Assembly: GCA_023433965.1 (NCBI GenBank)
Contig: JAEYTQ010000012.1
Coordinates: 1-8,360 of the forward strand
Reading direction: 5' to 3'
Length of the DNA stretch: 8,360 nt
Source: Pseudomonadota bacterium
GTDB taxonomy: Bacteria > Pseudomonadota > Alphaproteobacteria > Rhizobiales > Xanthobacteraceae
Position 1 is the first letter of the stretch. Each line of letters begins with the position of its first letter. Below the pieces are notes generated by a model, which was not told the DNA's origin, ran no database searches, and saw only the letters and a program-made list of their open reading frames with translations. Positions 1 to 6,875 of the stretch are shown piece by piece. A program made the position numbers and the translations under genes.

Positions 1-2
1 AC

Positions 3-881
3 GCCGACCTCGTCGACATCGTCGCGACCGGCGACGAGGAGGTGCAATGCGCGGTTGCCCGGCGCGTCGCGCTACCGGTCTCGGTCTGCGCCGCCATCGC
101 CGAGGTCGGCTGCGCGGCAGCAGCGCTCGAGTTGATCGAAAATCCGCATGCCGAACTCGCCCCGTTCTCCTGGGACCGCATCGTCGAGCGTCACGGCCAC
201 CTCGCTGCGATCCGCGAGGCGATGCTGGTGCTGGAGGATCTGCCGGCCGCAACCCGCGCGGCGCTGGTGGCAAAGCTGTCGCAGACCCTGGCGCAATTCG
301 TCGTGGCGCGGAACTGGCTGAGCGCCGACCGCGCGGACCGTATCACGATCGAGGCGCGCGACCGCTCCACCTTGAACATCGCGGCGCGCTCGCGCGGCGA
401 GGACATGCAAGGCCTGGTCCGGCATTTGCGCCTGACCGGCCAATTGACCGCGGGCCTGATCCTGCGGGCACTGCTCTCGGGCAATGTCGATTTGTTCGAT
501 GCGGCACTCGCCGAGCTCGCCGACCTGCCGCTGCCGCGCGTCTCGGCGCTGTTGCACGATCGCGGCGGCAACAGCCTGCAAGCACTGCTACGCCGCGCCG
601 GGCTGCCCGAGACGACGTTCGCGGCATTCCAGGTCGCGCTCGATGCCTGCCACGAGCAGGGCTTCGTCGACAGCGACGACGGCGCGGTTCGCTTGCGCCG
701 GCGCATGGTCGAGCGCGTGCTCACCCATTGCGAGACGGAGCGCGGAGCCACCGAGCCGCTGCTGGTCCTGCTCCGCCGCTTCGCCACGGAATCGGCACGT
801 GAGGAGGCGCGCCTGTTCTGCGACGAGCTCGCCGCGGATGATGCGATCGATCCGGTGTACGACGATCCGATCGCGGCTTAG
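3..881 (+). CDS. DUF2336 domain protein, C-terminal part (5' end outside window)
   Basis: The frame is open from the first bases of the window, so the gene starts upstream; the GTG at 42 is internal. 292 residues are visible, ending in TAG at 879-881. The protein is almost all helical, with repeated Leu/Ala-rich helices as in HEAT-like repeats, and carries typical DUF2336 stretches: VARRVALP near the start, a central LTAGLILRALLSGN, then ALAELADLPLPRVSALLHDRGG. No transmembrane segment or signal is visible in this part. The family is common in alphaproteobacteria and its biochemical role is not established; helical-repeat proteins of this kind usually act as binding scaffolds. It converges on the response regulator/HPt operon and is separated from it by 137 bp holding a large palindrome. 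Family assignment is from pattern recognition and is fairly sure; function is unknown. Confidence 0.8.
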   Translation, partial: ADLVDIVATGDEEVQCAVARRVALPVSVCAAIAEVGCAAAALELIENPHAELAPFSWDRIVERHGHLAAIREAMLVLEDLPAATRAALVAKLSQTLAQFVVARNWLSADRADRITIEARDRSTLNIAARSRGEDMQGLVRHLRLTGQLTAGLILRALLSGNVDLFDAALAELADLPLPRVSALLHDRGGNSLQALLRRAGLPETTFAAFQVALDACHEQGFVDSDDGAVRLRRRMVERVLTHCETERGATEPLLVLLRRFATESAREEARLFCDELAADDAIDPVYDDPIAA

Positions 882-920
882 TTCGTGGTTCGCGATAGGG
901 CGGGCGTCAGAGACAAACTC

Positions 921-999
921 CGTCATTACGAGCGCAGCGAAGCAATCCGGAATCCCTCGGCGGAGAAAGTCCGGATTGCTCGCTGCGCTCGCAATGACG
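921..999. repeat. Intergenic palindromic repeat (REP-like), between convergent genes
   Basis: The left arm (921-950, beginning CGTCATTACGAGCGCAGCGA) is the reverse complement of the right arm (971-999) apart from one mismatch (position 928) and a one-base deletion in the right arm. The loop is 20 bases. Arms of this type (GTCATTGCGAGCGCAGCGAAGCAATCC) are, from memory, a dispersed intergenic repeat found many times in Bradyrhizobium-like genomes. It fills the gap between two convergent genes, so as RNA it could form a long stem and help terminate transcription from both sides, although no T-run follows either arm. Confidence 0.8.
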
Positions 1000-1018
1000 G
1001 GAGGAGAGAGCGGAGTCG

Positions 1019-1597
1019 CTACTCCGCCGGTGCGATGCTGGGCGCCAGGATCACTTCGAGATGCTCGGGCCGGTCGCGGTTCACGTGGGCAAGATAGTCG
1101 TCGGCGACCTGGCGCAGGCGGCGGCTGAGCTCGGCGGAAACGCTGATGCTGTCGAGCCTGGTGTTCTCGTGCACGATGGCGAGAACGGCGTTGATGTGGT
1201 GCGTGAACAGCTCGGCCGGGACCTTTGCCAGATCGGGTGCGTGCTCGATGACGCGGCACAGGCTCTCGGCAACTCCCGCCGCCGAAGGAAAGCCGAAGGT
1301 CGCCGCATCGCCCTTGATGTCGTGTGCGGCGTGGAACAGCTCGTCCCGCAGCTTCTTGCTGAAGCCCTCCTTCTGCACGGCAGTCCAGGCGGCGGACAGT
1401 CTCTCGGCCTCGATCGTCATCCAGTCGTTGAACTCGCCGGACAGGCCCGCCAGCGCCTGCTCGGCGCGGGCGATCGGATCGTCGATGTCGTTGTCCTCGA
1501 CCCGGCGCATGACCTTGCGCAGCGGATTGGGCTGCGTGATGATCTGGTGCGTGGCGAAGGCCTTGACCTCGATGTCCTTTGCGCTGTTCTTCGCCAT
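1019..1597 (-). CDS. Histidine phosphotransfer (HPt) domain protein
   Basis: 192 residues, ATG at 1597 to TAG at 1019. HPt proteins pass a phosphoryl group between receiver domains in a multistep phosphorelay. The signature is HAAHDIKGDAATFGF at about residues 89-103; H92 (codon 1322-1324), followed by DIKG, is the likely phosphorylated histidine. It sits in a helical bundle of roughly residues 45-170. The first 40 residues look extended and polar, and no signal peptide or membrane segment is seen, so it is probably cytoplasmic. The open frame continues upstream to 1858 but that part overlaps the response regulator in another frame. ATG 1597 is chosen because it lies just past that gene and has a weak AGG/GGGA-like ribosome-binding site. 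It lies 28 bp after the response regulator stop, so the two are almost certainly co-transcribed and probably partners. No kinase gene is visible. Confidence 0.85.
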   Translation of the reverse strand: MAKNSAKDIEVKAFATHQIITQPNPLRKVMRRVEDNDIDDPIARAEQALAGLSGEFNDWMTIEAERLSAAWTAVQKEGFSKKLRDELFHAAHDIKGDAATFGFPSAAGVAESLCRVIEHAPDLAKVPAELFTHHINAVLAIVHENTRLDSISVSAELSRRLRQVADDYLAHVNRDRPEHLEVILAPSIAPAE

Positions 1598-1625
1598 GAT
1601 CCCTGCCTCGTCTGAAGAGCTTGCG

Positions 1626-2171
1626 CTAGATGGAGGAGCGGGCCTTGTCGAGCAGCGAAGGCTGCTGCAGCACCTCGTGCTTTTCGCCGACGCGGCGCTC
1701 GGGGCCCATATAGGCGGAGTTGGTGTTGCGGCGGCGGTCCGGCCCGAAATAGGTCTTGGTCTTGATGAAGGGGCGGGGATTGGCGACCACGTTGAGGATA
1801 CGCTGATAGAGTCCCTTGGCCGAGATCGGCTTGGCGAGGAATTCGGTGACGCCGGCATCGCGTGCGACGGTGACGCGACGCTTCTCGGAATGTCCGGTCA
1901 GCATGATGATCGGCGCGTAAGGATTGCCCTTGGACTCCGGCTGCCGGATCATCTGCGCGAGCTCGAGGCCGTCGAAGATCGGCATGGCCCAGTCGGTGAT
2001 GACGATGTCTGGCACGTAATGGCTGTACATCTCGAGCGCGGTGGCGCCGTCCTCGGCCTCATAGACTTCGCGCGCGCCGAACGAATGCAGCAACGTCCGC
2101 AGGATGCGGCGCATGTGCGGATTGTCGTCGCAGACGAGGAAACGCAGTTTATTGAAGTCGATGCGGAACAT
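1626..2171 (-). CDS. CheY-like single-domain response regulator with YxGPxRR tail
   Basis: 181 residues, ATG at 2171 to TAG at 1626. The receiver domain spans about residues 8-130 with all key residues present: acidic pair D15-D16, phosphoacceptor D60 (VITDWAMP; codon 1992-1994), T92 (IIMLTGHSE) and K114 (FLAKPIS). There is no DNA-binding or enzymatic output domain. Instead a tail of about 50 residues carries two similar motifs, YFGPDRRR (141-148) and YMGPERRV (154-161). Such a protein probably acts by protein contact or as a phosphate intermediate. The next gene, 28 bp downstream on the same strand, is an HPt protein, which suggests phosphate exchange between D60 and the HPt histidine. An inverted repeat with TTAAC half-sites lies 24-60 bp upstream of the start and may be an operator. 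It is not DivK or a standard CheY by sequence that I can place; no gene name given. Confidence 0.9.
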   Translation of the reverse strand: MFRIDFNKLRFLVCDDNPHMRRILRTLLHSFGAREVYEAEDGATALEMYSHYVPDIVITDWAMPIFDGLELAQMIRQPESKGNPYAPIIMLTGHSEKRRVTVARDAGVTEFLAKPISAKGLYQRILNVVANPRPFIKTKTYFGPDRRRNTNSAYMGPERRVGEKHEVLQQPSLLDKARSSI

Positions 2172-2194
2172 GACGCCCGGGCCAAAGCGGTCAA

Positions 2195-2231
2195 CCTTCG
2201 TTAACCATATCGCGCCGGGAGTTAACGAAGG
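2195..2231. promoter_or_regulatory. Inverted repeat with TTAAC half-sites upstream of the response regulator
   Basis: CCTTCGTTAAC (2195-2205) and GTTAACGAAGG (2221-2231) are perfect 11-base inverted arms around a 15-base centre. The centres of the two GTTAAC cores are about 21 bp apart, two helical turns, which fits a dimeric regulator. The left arm also gives TTAACCAT (2201-2208), which resembles a CtrA-associated motif reported in alphaproteobacteria. The classical TTAA-N7-TTAA CtrA site is not present because the spacing here is 17. It lies in the 99-bp gap between NAD kinase (stop 2271) and the response regulator start (2171), both on the minus strand. A terminator role for NAD kinase is an alternative, but there is no T-run. 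Confidence 0.5.
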
Positions 2232-2270
2232 GTTGCGAGCGGGCTGCCGAGGCGTCGCGGGAGAGGCAGC

Positions 2271-3050
2271 TCAATAGCCGAACTGCTCGCGCAGGATGCG
2301 CTCTTCCAGGCTGTGGCCGGGGTCGAACAGCATCCGCATCGAGATGGTCTTGTCGGAGAGCACCTCGACCCGGCGGACGTCGCGTACCTCGTCGTGGTCG
2401 GCGACGGCCGCGACGGGCCGCTTGTCGCCTTCCAGCACCTCGATCACGACATAAGCCGTGTTGGGCAGCAGTGCGCCGCGCCAGCGGCGCGGGCGGAAGG
2501 CGCTGATCGGCGTCAGCGCCAGCAGCGCGGCGTTGATCGGCAGGATCGGACCCTGTGCGGAGAGGTTATAGGCGGTCGAGCCGGCCGGCGTCGCCACCAT
2601 GATGCCGTCCGCGATCAGCTCGGACATGCGCTCGCGCTCGTCGATCAGGATCCGCAAGCGCGCGGCCTGGTAGGTCTGCCGGAACAAGGCGACCTCGTTG
2701 ATGGCGTGATGCAGGTGGACGCGCTCGTTGACGTCGGTCGCGCGCATCAGGAGCGGATTGATCTCGGATTCGTGAGCCGCTTCGAGCCGCGCACGCAGAT
2801 CGTGCGTCGAGTATTCGTTCATCAGGAAGCCGATGGTGCCGCGGTGCATGCCGTAGATCGGCTTTCCCGAGTGCATGTTCTGGTGCAGCGTCTGGAGCAT
2901 CAAGCCGTCGCCGCCGAGCGCGACCACGACGTCGGCATCGGCCGGATCGCAATTGCCATAGTCCCGCGTGAGCTGGCTGAAGGCGGCTTGTGCCTCGCTG
3001 CTCGGGCTGGCGACGAAGGCGATCCGGTCGTGTCGCGAGGACTTGGTCAT
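2271..3050 (-). CDS. nadK: NAD kinase (ATP-dependent NAD phosphorylation to NADP)
   Basis: 259 residues, ATG at 3050 to TGA at 2271. The enzyme phosphorylates NAD+ to NADP+ in the cytoplasm and sets the NADP(H) pool for biosynthesis. Family motifs are all present: [12 protein letters not shown] with GGDG at residues 46-49 (D48 catalytic), [15 protein letters not shown] (66-80), the NE pair (N118-E119), and the nucleotide-binding [15 protein letters not shown] block (148-162). The C terminus [13 protein letters not shown] is typical of the short alphaproteobacterial form (E. coli's is 292 residues). The frame stays open far upstream to 4781, but that stretch is antisense to the S10 peptidase gene. 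ATG 3050 fits the family N terminus and has GGGGAAG just before it. A sigma-70-like promoter is visible about 50-75 bp upstream. It is divergent from the S10 gene, with a 243-bp shared intergenic region. Confidence 0.95.
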   Translation of the reverse strand: MTKSSRHDRIAFVASPSSEAQAAFSQLTRDYGNCDPADADVVVALGGDGLMLQTLHQNMHSGKPIYGMHRGTIGFLMNEYSTHDLRARLEAAHESEINPLLMRATDVNERVHLHHAINEVALFRQTYQAARLRILIDERERMSELIADGIMVATPAGSTAYNLSAQGPILPINAALLALTPISAFRPRRWRGALLPNTAYVVIEVLEGDKRPVAAVADHDEVRDVRRVEVLSDKTISMRMLFDPGHSLEERILREQFGY

Positions 3051-3098
3051 GACTTCCCCGGCAGGTGCCGCTGGCTCGAATGAGTTCCGCCGGGCTCG

Positions 3099-3126
3099 TC
3101 TATACGAGATTGGCCTGCATTGTCGA
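3099..3126 (-). promoter_or_regulatory. Probable sigma-70-type promoter of nadK
   Basis: On the minus strand TCGACA (3121-3126) matches the -35 consensus TTGACA at five of six positions. It is followed after 16 bp by TATAGA (3099-3104), a four-of-six -10 box. This would start transcription near 3092 and give a leader of about 40 bases before ATG 3050. A small hairpin-capable palindrome (CTCGT/ACGAG, 3095-3108) overlaps the -10 box. Prediction by eye only. Confidence 0.4.
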
Positions 3127-3263
3127 GGATGACCGCCTGCCAAGGCAAACGAGGTACTCCATCTCCGTTTCAGAACAAAGCAAAACCAGTCGATCGGCCT
3201 GTTCAGAGCGCCTTCCGACCCGCAATCCCCCAAACCGTCGCAATTCCGCGCTAGCTTTGGGTG

Positions 3264-3286
3264 TGCCCGGCGAGCCGGGCAGGGAG
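3264..3286 (+). promoter_or_regulatory. GC-rich hairpin abutting the S10 gene's Shine-Dalgarno
   Basis: TGCCCGG (3264-3270) and CCGGGCA (3275-3281) pair perfectly around the tetraloop CGAG. The Shine-Dalgarno AGGGAG (3281-3286) begins on the last base of the stem, and ATG 3294 follows 7 bases later. The strong ribosome-binding site decides the start of the S10 gene in favour of ATG 3294 over the in-frame GTG at 3261, which falls within the leader. Whether the hairpin affects translation is inference. Confidence 0.5.
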
Positions 3287-3293
3287 ATCGACC

Positions 3294-4850
3294 ATGATCA
3301 CGAATTTGCCGGTGCTTCGCCGCGCGAGCCTTGTACTGGCGCTGTCGGCTTTCGCGCTCGCCAGCGTCGCGCGTGCGGATGATGCGCAGCAGCCGCGCTC
3401 CGAGGCGGCCTCGCCGGCGGGACAGAAGAGCGGGCGCGGCAATAGCCCGCAAGGCGCGGCTCAGGCGGGGGAGTTGCACCGTCTCCCGCCGGATTCGACC
3501 ACGAAGCAGACGGTGGAGCTGCCCGGCCGTACCCTCAACTTCGCCGCGACTGCCGGCTCGATCCGTGTGTTCGACGGAAAGGGGGAGCCGCTGGCCGACA
3601 TCGCCTACACGTCCTACCAGCTCGACGGCACCGATCGCGCCACGCGCCCCGTGACGTTCCTGTTCAATGGCGGACCCGGCGCATCTTCGGCATGGCTCCA
3701 GTTCGGCGCAGCGGGGCCGTGGCGGCTGCCGCTCGACGGCGAGGCCCTGTCGCCCTCGGCCGCGCCCGAGGTGAAGCCGAACGCCGAGACCTGGCTCGAC
3801 TTCACCGATCTCGTCTTTATCGATCCCGTCAGCACCGGCTACAGTCGCTTCGTTGCGAGCGGCGAGGACGCGCGAAAATCGTTCTACTCCGTCGATGGCG
3901 ACGCCAATTCGATCGCGCTCGTGATCCGGCGCTGGCTCGAAAGGCACGAGCGGCTGACGTCGCCGAAATACGTCGCCGGCGAAAGCTATGGCGGCATTCG
4001 CGGCCCAAAGGTCGTGCGCCAGTTGCAGCTTCAGCACGGGGTTGGCGTCAGAGGCTTGATCCTGGTGTCGCCGCTCTTGGACTTCCGCGAGTTCACCGGC
4101 ACGAGCCTCCTGCAATATGTCGCGACGTTGCCGAGTTATGTGGCAGTGGCGCGCGAGGCCAGGGGGCCGGTCAAGCGTGCCGATCTCGCCGATGTCGAGG
4201 ATTACGCGCGCGGCGAGTTTCTGGCCGACCTCGTCAAGGGCGAAGCGGACAAGGAGGCAACGACGCGTCTGGCCGACAAGGTCGCCGAGCTCACCGGCAT
4301 CGACAAGGCAGTCAGTCGGCGCCTCGCCGGCCGCTTCGACGTCGGCGAATTCCGCCGCGAGTTCGATCGCAAGAACGGCAGGGTGACGGGCCGCTATGAT
4401 GCCTCGGTGCGTGGCTTCGACCCCTATCCGGATTCGAGCAGCTCGCGCTTCGGCGATCCCTCCGGCGATGCGCTCCAGGCGCCGCTGACGAGTGCGGCGG
4501 TCGATGTGTCGACACGCAAGCTCAACTGGCGGCCCGACGGCTCCTATGAAGTTCTGAATGGCAGCATTGGGGATCGCTGGGATTTCGGACGCGGCATCAA
4601 CCCGCCGCAATCGGTCTCCGAGCTGCGCCAGATCCTGGCCACCGACGCCAAGCTGAACGTGTTGGCCGCGCACGGCCTGTTCGATCTGGCTACGCCCTAT
4701 TTCGGAACGAAACGGGTGCTCGATCAGTTGCCGGCTTTCGTGACGGAGCGCGTGAAGTTCGTCGTCTATCCCGGCGGCCACATGTTCTACTCACGCGACG
4801 GATCGCGGCAGGCGTTCCGCGGCGAGGTGGAAAGATTGATCAGAGAGTAG
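3294..4850 (+). CDS. Secreted serine carboxypeptidase-like protein, peptidase family S10
   Basis: 518 residues, ATG 3294 (good Shine-Dalgarno AGGGAG, 7-base spacing) to TAG at 4848-4850. Residues 1-28 form a Sec signal peptide: basic start (LRR), hydrophobic core ([11 protein letters not shown]), and cleavage probably after VARA, so the protein should be periplasmic or exported. A Pro/Ser/Gln-rich linker follows (about 29-65). The alpha/beta-hydrolase domain has the S10 oxyanion block [13 protein letters not shown] (123-134). The catalytic triad by family pattern is S231 in GESYGG, D464 in [11 protein letters not shown] and H496 in PGGHMFY. S10 enzymes remove C-terminal residues from peptides at acidic pH; the bacterial members' natural substrates are mostly unknown. 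It is divergent from nadK and overlaps the convergent serine hydrolase by 11 bp at its 3' end. Family assignment is firm; substrate is not. Confidence 0.93.
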   Translation: MITNLPVLRRASLVLALSAFALASVARADDAQQPRSEAASPAGQKSGRGNSPQGAAQAGELHRLPPDSTTKQTVELPGRTLNFAATAGSIRVFDGKGEPLADIAYTSYQLDGTDRATRPVTFLFNGGPGASSAWLQFGAAGPWRLPLDGEALSPSAAPEVKPNAETWLDFTDLVFIDPVSTGYSRFVASGEDARKSFYSVDGDANSIALVIRRWLERHERLTSPKYVAGESYGGIRGPKVVRQLQLQHGVGVRGLILVSPLLDFREFTGTSLLQYVATLPSYVAVAREARGPVKRADLADVEDYARGEFLADLVKGEADKEATTRLADKVAELTGIDKAVSRRLAGRFDVGEFRREFDRKNGRVTGRYDASVRGFDPYPDSSSSRFGDPSGDALQAPLTSAAVDVSTRKLNWRPDGSYEVLNGSIGDRWDFGRGINPPQSVSELRQILATDAKLNVLAAHGLFDLATPYFGTKRVLDQLPAFVTERVKFVVYPGGHMFYSRDGSRQAFRGEVERLIRE

Positions 4851-6225
4851 GCCGGCGCTTGCGCGGCTTGTATTTGCGCGCGATCTCACGTGAGACGACC
4901 TTTCCCGGCCTCACATTCGCTCCGGCGATCCAGATGTCGCTGATCTTACCGCGCTTGTCGCGGACACGGCGCACCGGCTCGCCGTGGCTGGAATAGCCGG
5001 CCGCCCAGTCGAGCTTGCCGGTGTCGCGCCCGGTGACCTCGATCTCGGCGGCATCCATGAACGGGTTGCTGAACTGCGGATTGGCGACGAGCACGCGGTT
5101 GCCTGCGGGCACGAGATCGGTCGCGCCCCAGATTGTCCACCAGCGGCCGGCCCAGTCGCGCAGGCGCCGGTCGGGCGCGCCGCGGGTCCGGAAGACGCGC
5201 AGGATCTGCATCGCGCCATCCATCCAGAACGGCGCCGCGCCGTCGATGGAGTTGCTGAGGATGCTGATCGACAGCTCGCAAGCGGGGATCGAGCAGGTCC
5301 GGGAGATGTAGCCCTGAAAACCTCCGCCATGGCCGAACCACTCCCAGCCGTCGGTCTTGCCGGCGTTGACGCCGAGGCCGTAATAGCCCTCGAAGCTCTG
5401 CGGGATGCGCCAATGGTGTCGCGTCATCTCGCGGCGGCTTGCGACCGAGAGCACGCTCTTCTTCGCATTCGGCGATAGCTGGGCGAAGAAGCGCGCGGTA
5501 TCGCCGGCGGTCGCGACGAAGCCCGCGGCGGATGCCATCGCATGGGCGGGATTGTCGCCCGGGATCACGCAGCGCTCGCCAAACGGCAGTTTTCGCGTGT
5601 GGCCGCGCGCCAACAGGGCGCCCTTTGGAAGCGGTGCGTCCGGCTCAGTTGCGCGCAAGCCTGCGGGCTCGATGATCTCGCGCCTGACCCAGCTCGCATA
5701 GGACTCCTTCGTCACCGCCTCGATGACAAGGCCGATCAGCCCAAAGCCGTGGTTGGAATATTTGAAGCGCGTGCCGGACTCGATCGCGGTCGGTAGCTTC
5801 AACTCCTCGCGCAGCTCGTTCGCGTCGAGATAGGGGCGGCGGTCGAGGAATTGGCCGGAATCGGCGCCGTCGCGCGTCAGCCCGGCGCTGTGCGACAGCA
5901 CTTGCGCGATCGTGGTCTCCGCGACACGCGGATGCAGCCCGCTGACATACTGGCCGACCGTGTCGTCGAGCCGGATCTTGCGCTGCTCGCGCAGCTTCAT
6001 GATGCCGGCCGAGGTGAAGCTCTTCGAGTGCGAGGCGATGCGGAAGCGGTGGCGCGGGGTCAGCTTCTCGCCGGTATCGAGATTGGCATGGCCGAACGCG
6101 TGCTCGGCGACGACCTCGCCGCGATGGACGAATGCGACGAGGACGCCGGGCTGCTGCATCGTGGTCAATTGGAATTCGATCCAGGAGCCGATGTAGTCGA
6201 TCGCGGATCGCAGCCAATTGTCCAT
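4840..6225 (-). CDS. Serine hydrolase, beta-lactamase/penicillin-binding fold (class C-like)
   Basis: 461 residues, ATG 6225 to TGA at 4840. Active-site motifs of the class C beta-lactamase/DD-peptidase fold are present: SxxK as SHSK (S65, K68), YxN as YSN (156-158) and HGG at 299-301 in the KTG position. The catalytic domain runs to about residue 335; the last 110 residues look like a beta-rich accessory domain. Relatives include esterases, DD-peptidases and D-aminopeptidases, so the substrate cannot be read from sequence, and the name beta-lactamase should not be taken as resistance. No signal peptide is visible. Upstream in frame there is a TAG at 6262-6264 and no other start codon, so ATG 6225 is the first possible start and a cytoplasmic location is likely. 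The ribosome-binding site is weak. Its 3' end overlaps the convergent S10 gene by 11 bp. It lies downstream of the TPR gene on the same strand but behind a strong terminator. Confidence 0.9.
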   Translation of the reverse strand: MDNWLRSAIDYIGSWIEFQLTTMQQPGVLVAFVHRGEVVAEHAFGHANLDTGEKLTPRHRFRIASHSKSFTSAGIMKLREQRKIRLDDTVGQYVSGLHPRVAETTIAQVLSHSAGLTRDGADSGQFLDRRPYLDANELREELKLPTAIESGTRFKYSNHGFGLIGLVIEAVTKESYASWVRREIIEPAGLRATEPDAPLPKGALLARGHTRKLPFGERCVIPGDNPAHAMASAAGFVATAGDTARFFAQLSPNAKKSVLSVASRREMTRHHWRIPQSFEGYYGLGVNAGKTDGWEWFGHGGGFQGYISRTCSIPACELSISILSNSIDGAAPFWMDGAMQILRVFRTRGAPDRRLRDWAGRWWTIWGATDLVPAGNRVLVANPQFSNPFMDAAEIEVTGRDTGKLDWAAGYSSHGEPVRRVRDKRGKISDIWIAGANVRPGKVVSREIARKYKPRKRRPTL

Positions 6226-6276
6226 TGCGCACCCAAATGCGAGGAAGAAAGGTGCGCGAGGCTAGCCGAGAAAGCA

Positions 6277-6308
6277 GAACGGGCACAACCCGAAGGTCGT
6301 GCCCGTTC
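6277..6308 (-). terminator. Intrinsic terminator with UUCG tetraloop after the TPR gene
   Basis: Read on the minus strand the RNA is GAACGGGCACGACC, loop UUCG, GGUUGUGCCCGUUC: a 14-bp stem with one G-U pair and the extra-stable C(UUCG)G loop. It begins 24 bases after the TPR stop codon and is followed by UGCUUUCUC, a modest U-rich tail. The direction of the UUCG loop and the tail both assign it to the minus strand. It should largely separate transcription of the TPR gene from the serine hydrolase downstream. Confidence 0.8.
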
Positions 6309-6332
6309 GCTCGAATTCCGGAATTGCGATCG

Positions 6333-6875
6333 TCAGTAGACCAGCGTCGCGCCGGTCGGCTTGTCGAGCGCTTCCGCCAGCGAGCGATACTCCGGGTTGT
6401 CGGTGCCCGCGAGCGAGGCGATCTTGTCGAGATGATACTGCGCCTGCTCGCGGTTGCCCTGTTCAAGCTGCCAGAGGCCGTAATACTGCCAGGTGCGGAC
6501 GTGGTTCGGATCGTCCTTCAGCGCCAGCTCATAATAGGCCTTCGACGACCGGTAGTCGCCGAGCTTGCGATAGGAATAGCCGATCAGGTTGGCGACGTCG
6601 GCGACGTCGTCACGCCCCAGCGACTTTAACTGGCTGATCGCGCCAGTGTAGTCCTGCTTGTCGTAGATCGCTGCGTAGGCGGTGCGGTAGGCCGCGAGGA
6701 ATTTGGGATCGCTGACGGAGGAGCTCTTCTTCTTGCCCTTCTTGGTCGAGGTGTCCGATTTCGGCGGCGACGAAGGCTCGTCGCTGCCCGCGGCATGCGC
6801 GCTGGACAGCACGGGCGCGGCCGCCAGCGTCATGGCGACAAGTCCCGGCACAACAAGCGTTGAGAGTTTGCGCAT
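6333..6875 (-). CDS. Exported tetratricopeptide-repeat (TPR) protein
   Basis: 180 residues, ATG 6875 to TGA at 6333. Residues 1-28 are a signal peptide (MRKLS start, hydrophobic VVPGLVAMTLAAAPVL, cleavage probably after AHA), so the mature protein is probably periplasmic. A Ser/Lys/Pro-rich low-complexity linker (about 31-55, with KKGKKK) follows. Then come TPR-like helical pairs at about 59-86, 93-126 and 127-160; the clearest is the GYSYRKLGDYRSSKAYYELALKDDPN stretch, written here as residues 99-124. TPRs bind partner proteins; no enzyme motif is seen and the partner is unknown. GGGAGA on the minus strand (complement of 6882-6887) is a good ribosome-binding site 6-7 bases from the ATG, which supports this start. 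It is transcribed alone, ending in a strong terminator. Confidence 0.88.
   Translation of the reverse strand: MRKLSTLVVPGLVAMTLAAAPVLSSAHAAGSDEPSSPPKSDTSTKKGKKKSSSVSDPKFLAAYRTAYAAIYDKQDYTGAISQLKSLGRDDVADVANLIGYSYRKLGDYRSSKAYYELALKDDPNHVRTWQYYGLWQLEQGNREQAQYHLDKIASLAGTDNPEYRSLAEALDKPTGATLVY

Noticed and set aside
1598..1858. N-terminal extension of the HPt frame to 1858
   Set aside because: It overlaps the response regulator out of frame and reads as Ser/Pro/Arg-rich low-information sequence; ATG 1597 gives an ordinary HPt protein.
1146..2204. Plus-strand 352-residue open frame over the response regulator and HPt genes
   Set aside because: It is antisense to two genes with complete family motifs, and its translation shows no recognisable domain; a GC-rich shadow frame.
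2201..2225. Canonical CtrA site TTAA-N7-TTAA
   Set aside because: The two TTAA elements are 17 bases apart, not 7; only a TTAACCAT-like element remains.
3261..3293. GTG at 3261 as start of the S10 gene
   Set aside because: It would place non-signal residues before the clear signal peptide and lacks a ribosome-binding site; ATG 3294 has AGGGAG at 7 bases.
3051..4781. Long minus-strand open frame extending nadK upstream into an 836-residue protein
   Set aside because: The extension is antisense to the clear S10 peptidase gene, is Arg/Ala-rich without motifs, and the family N terminus, ribosome-binding site and promoter all fit ATG 3050.
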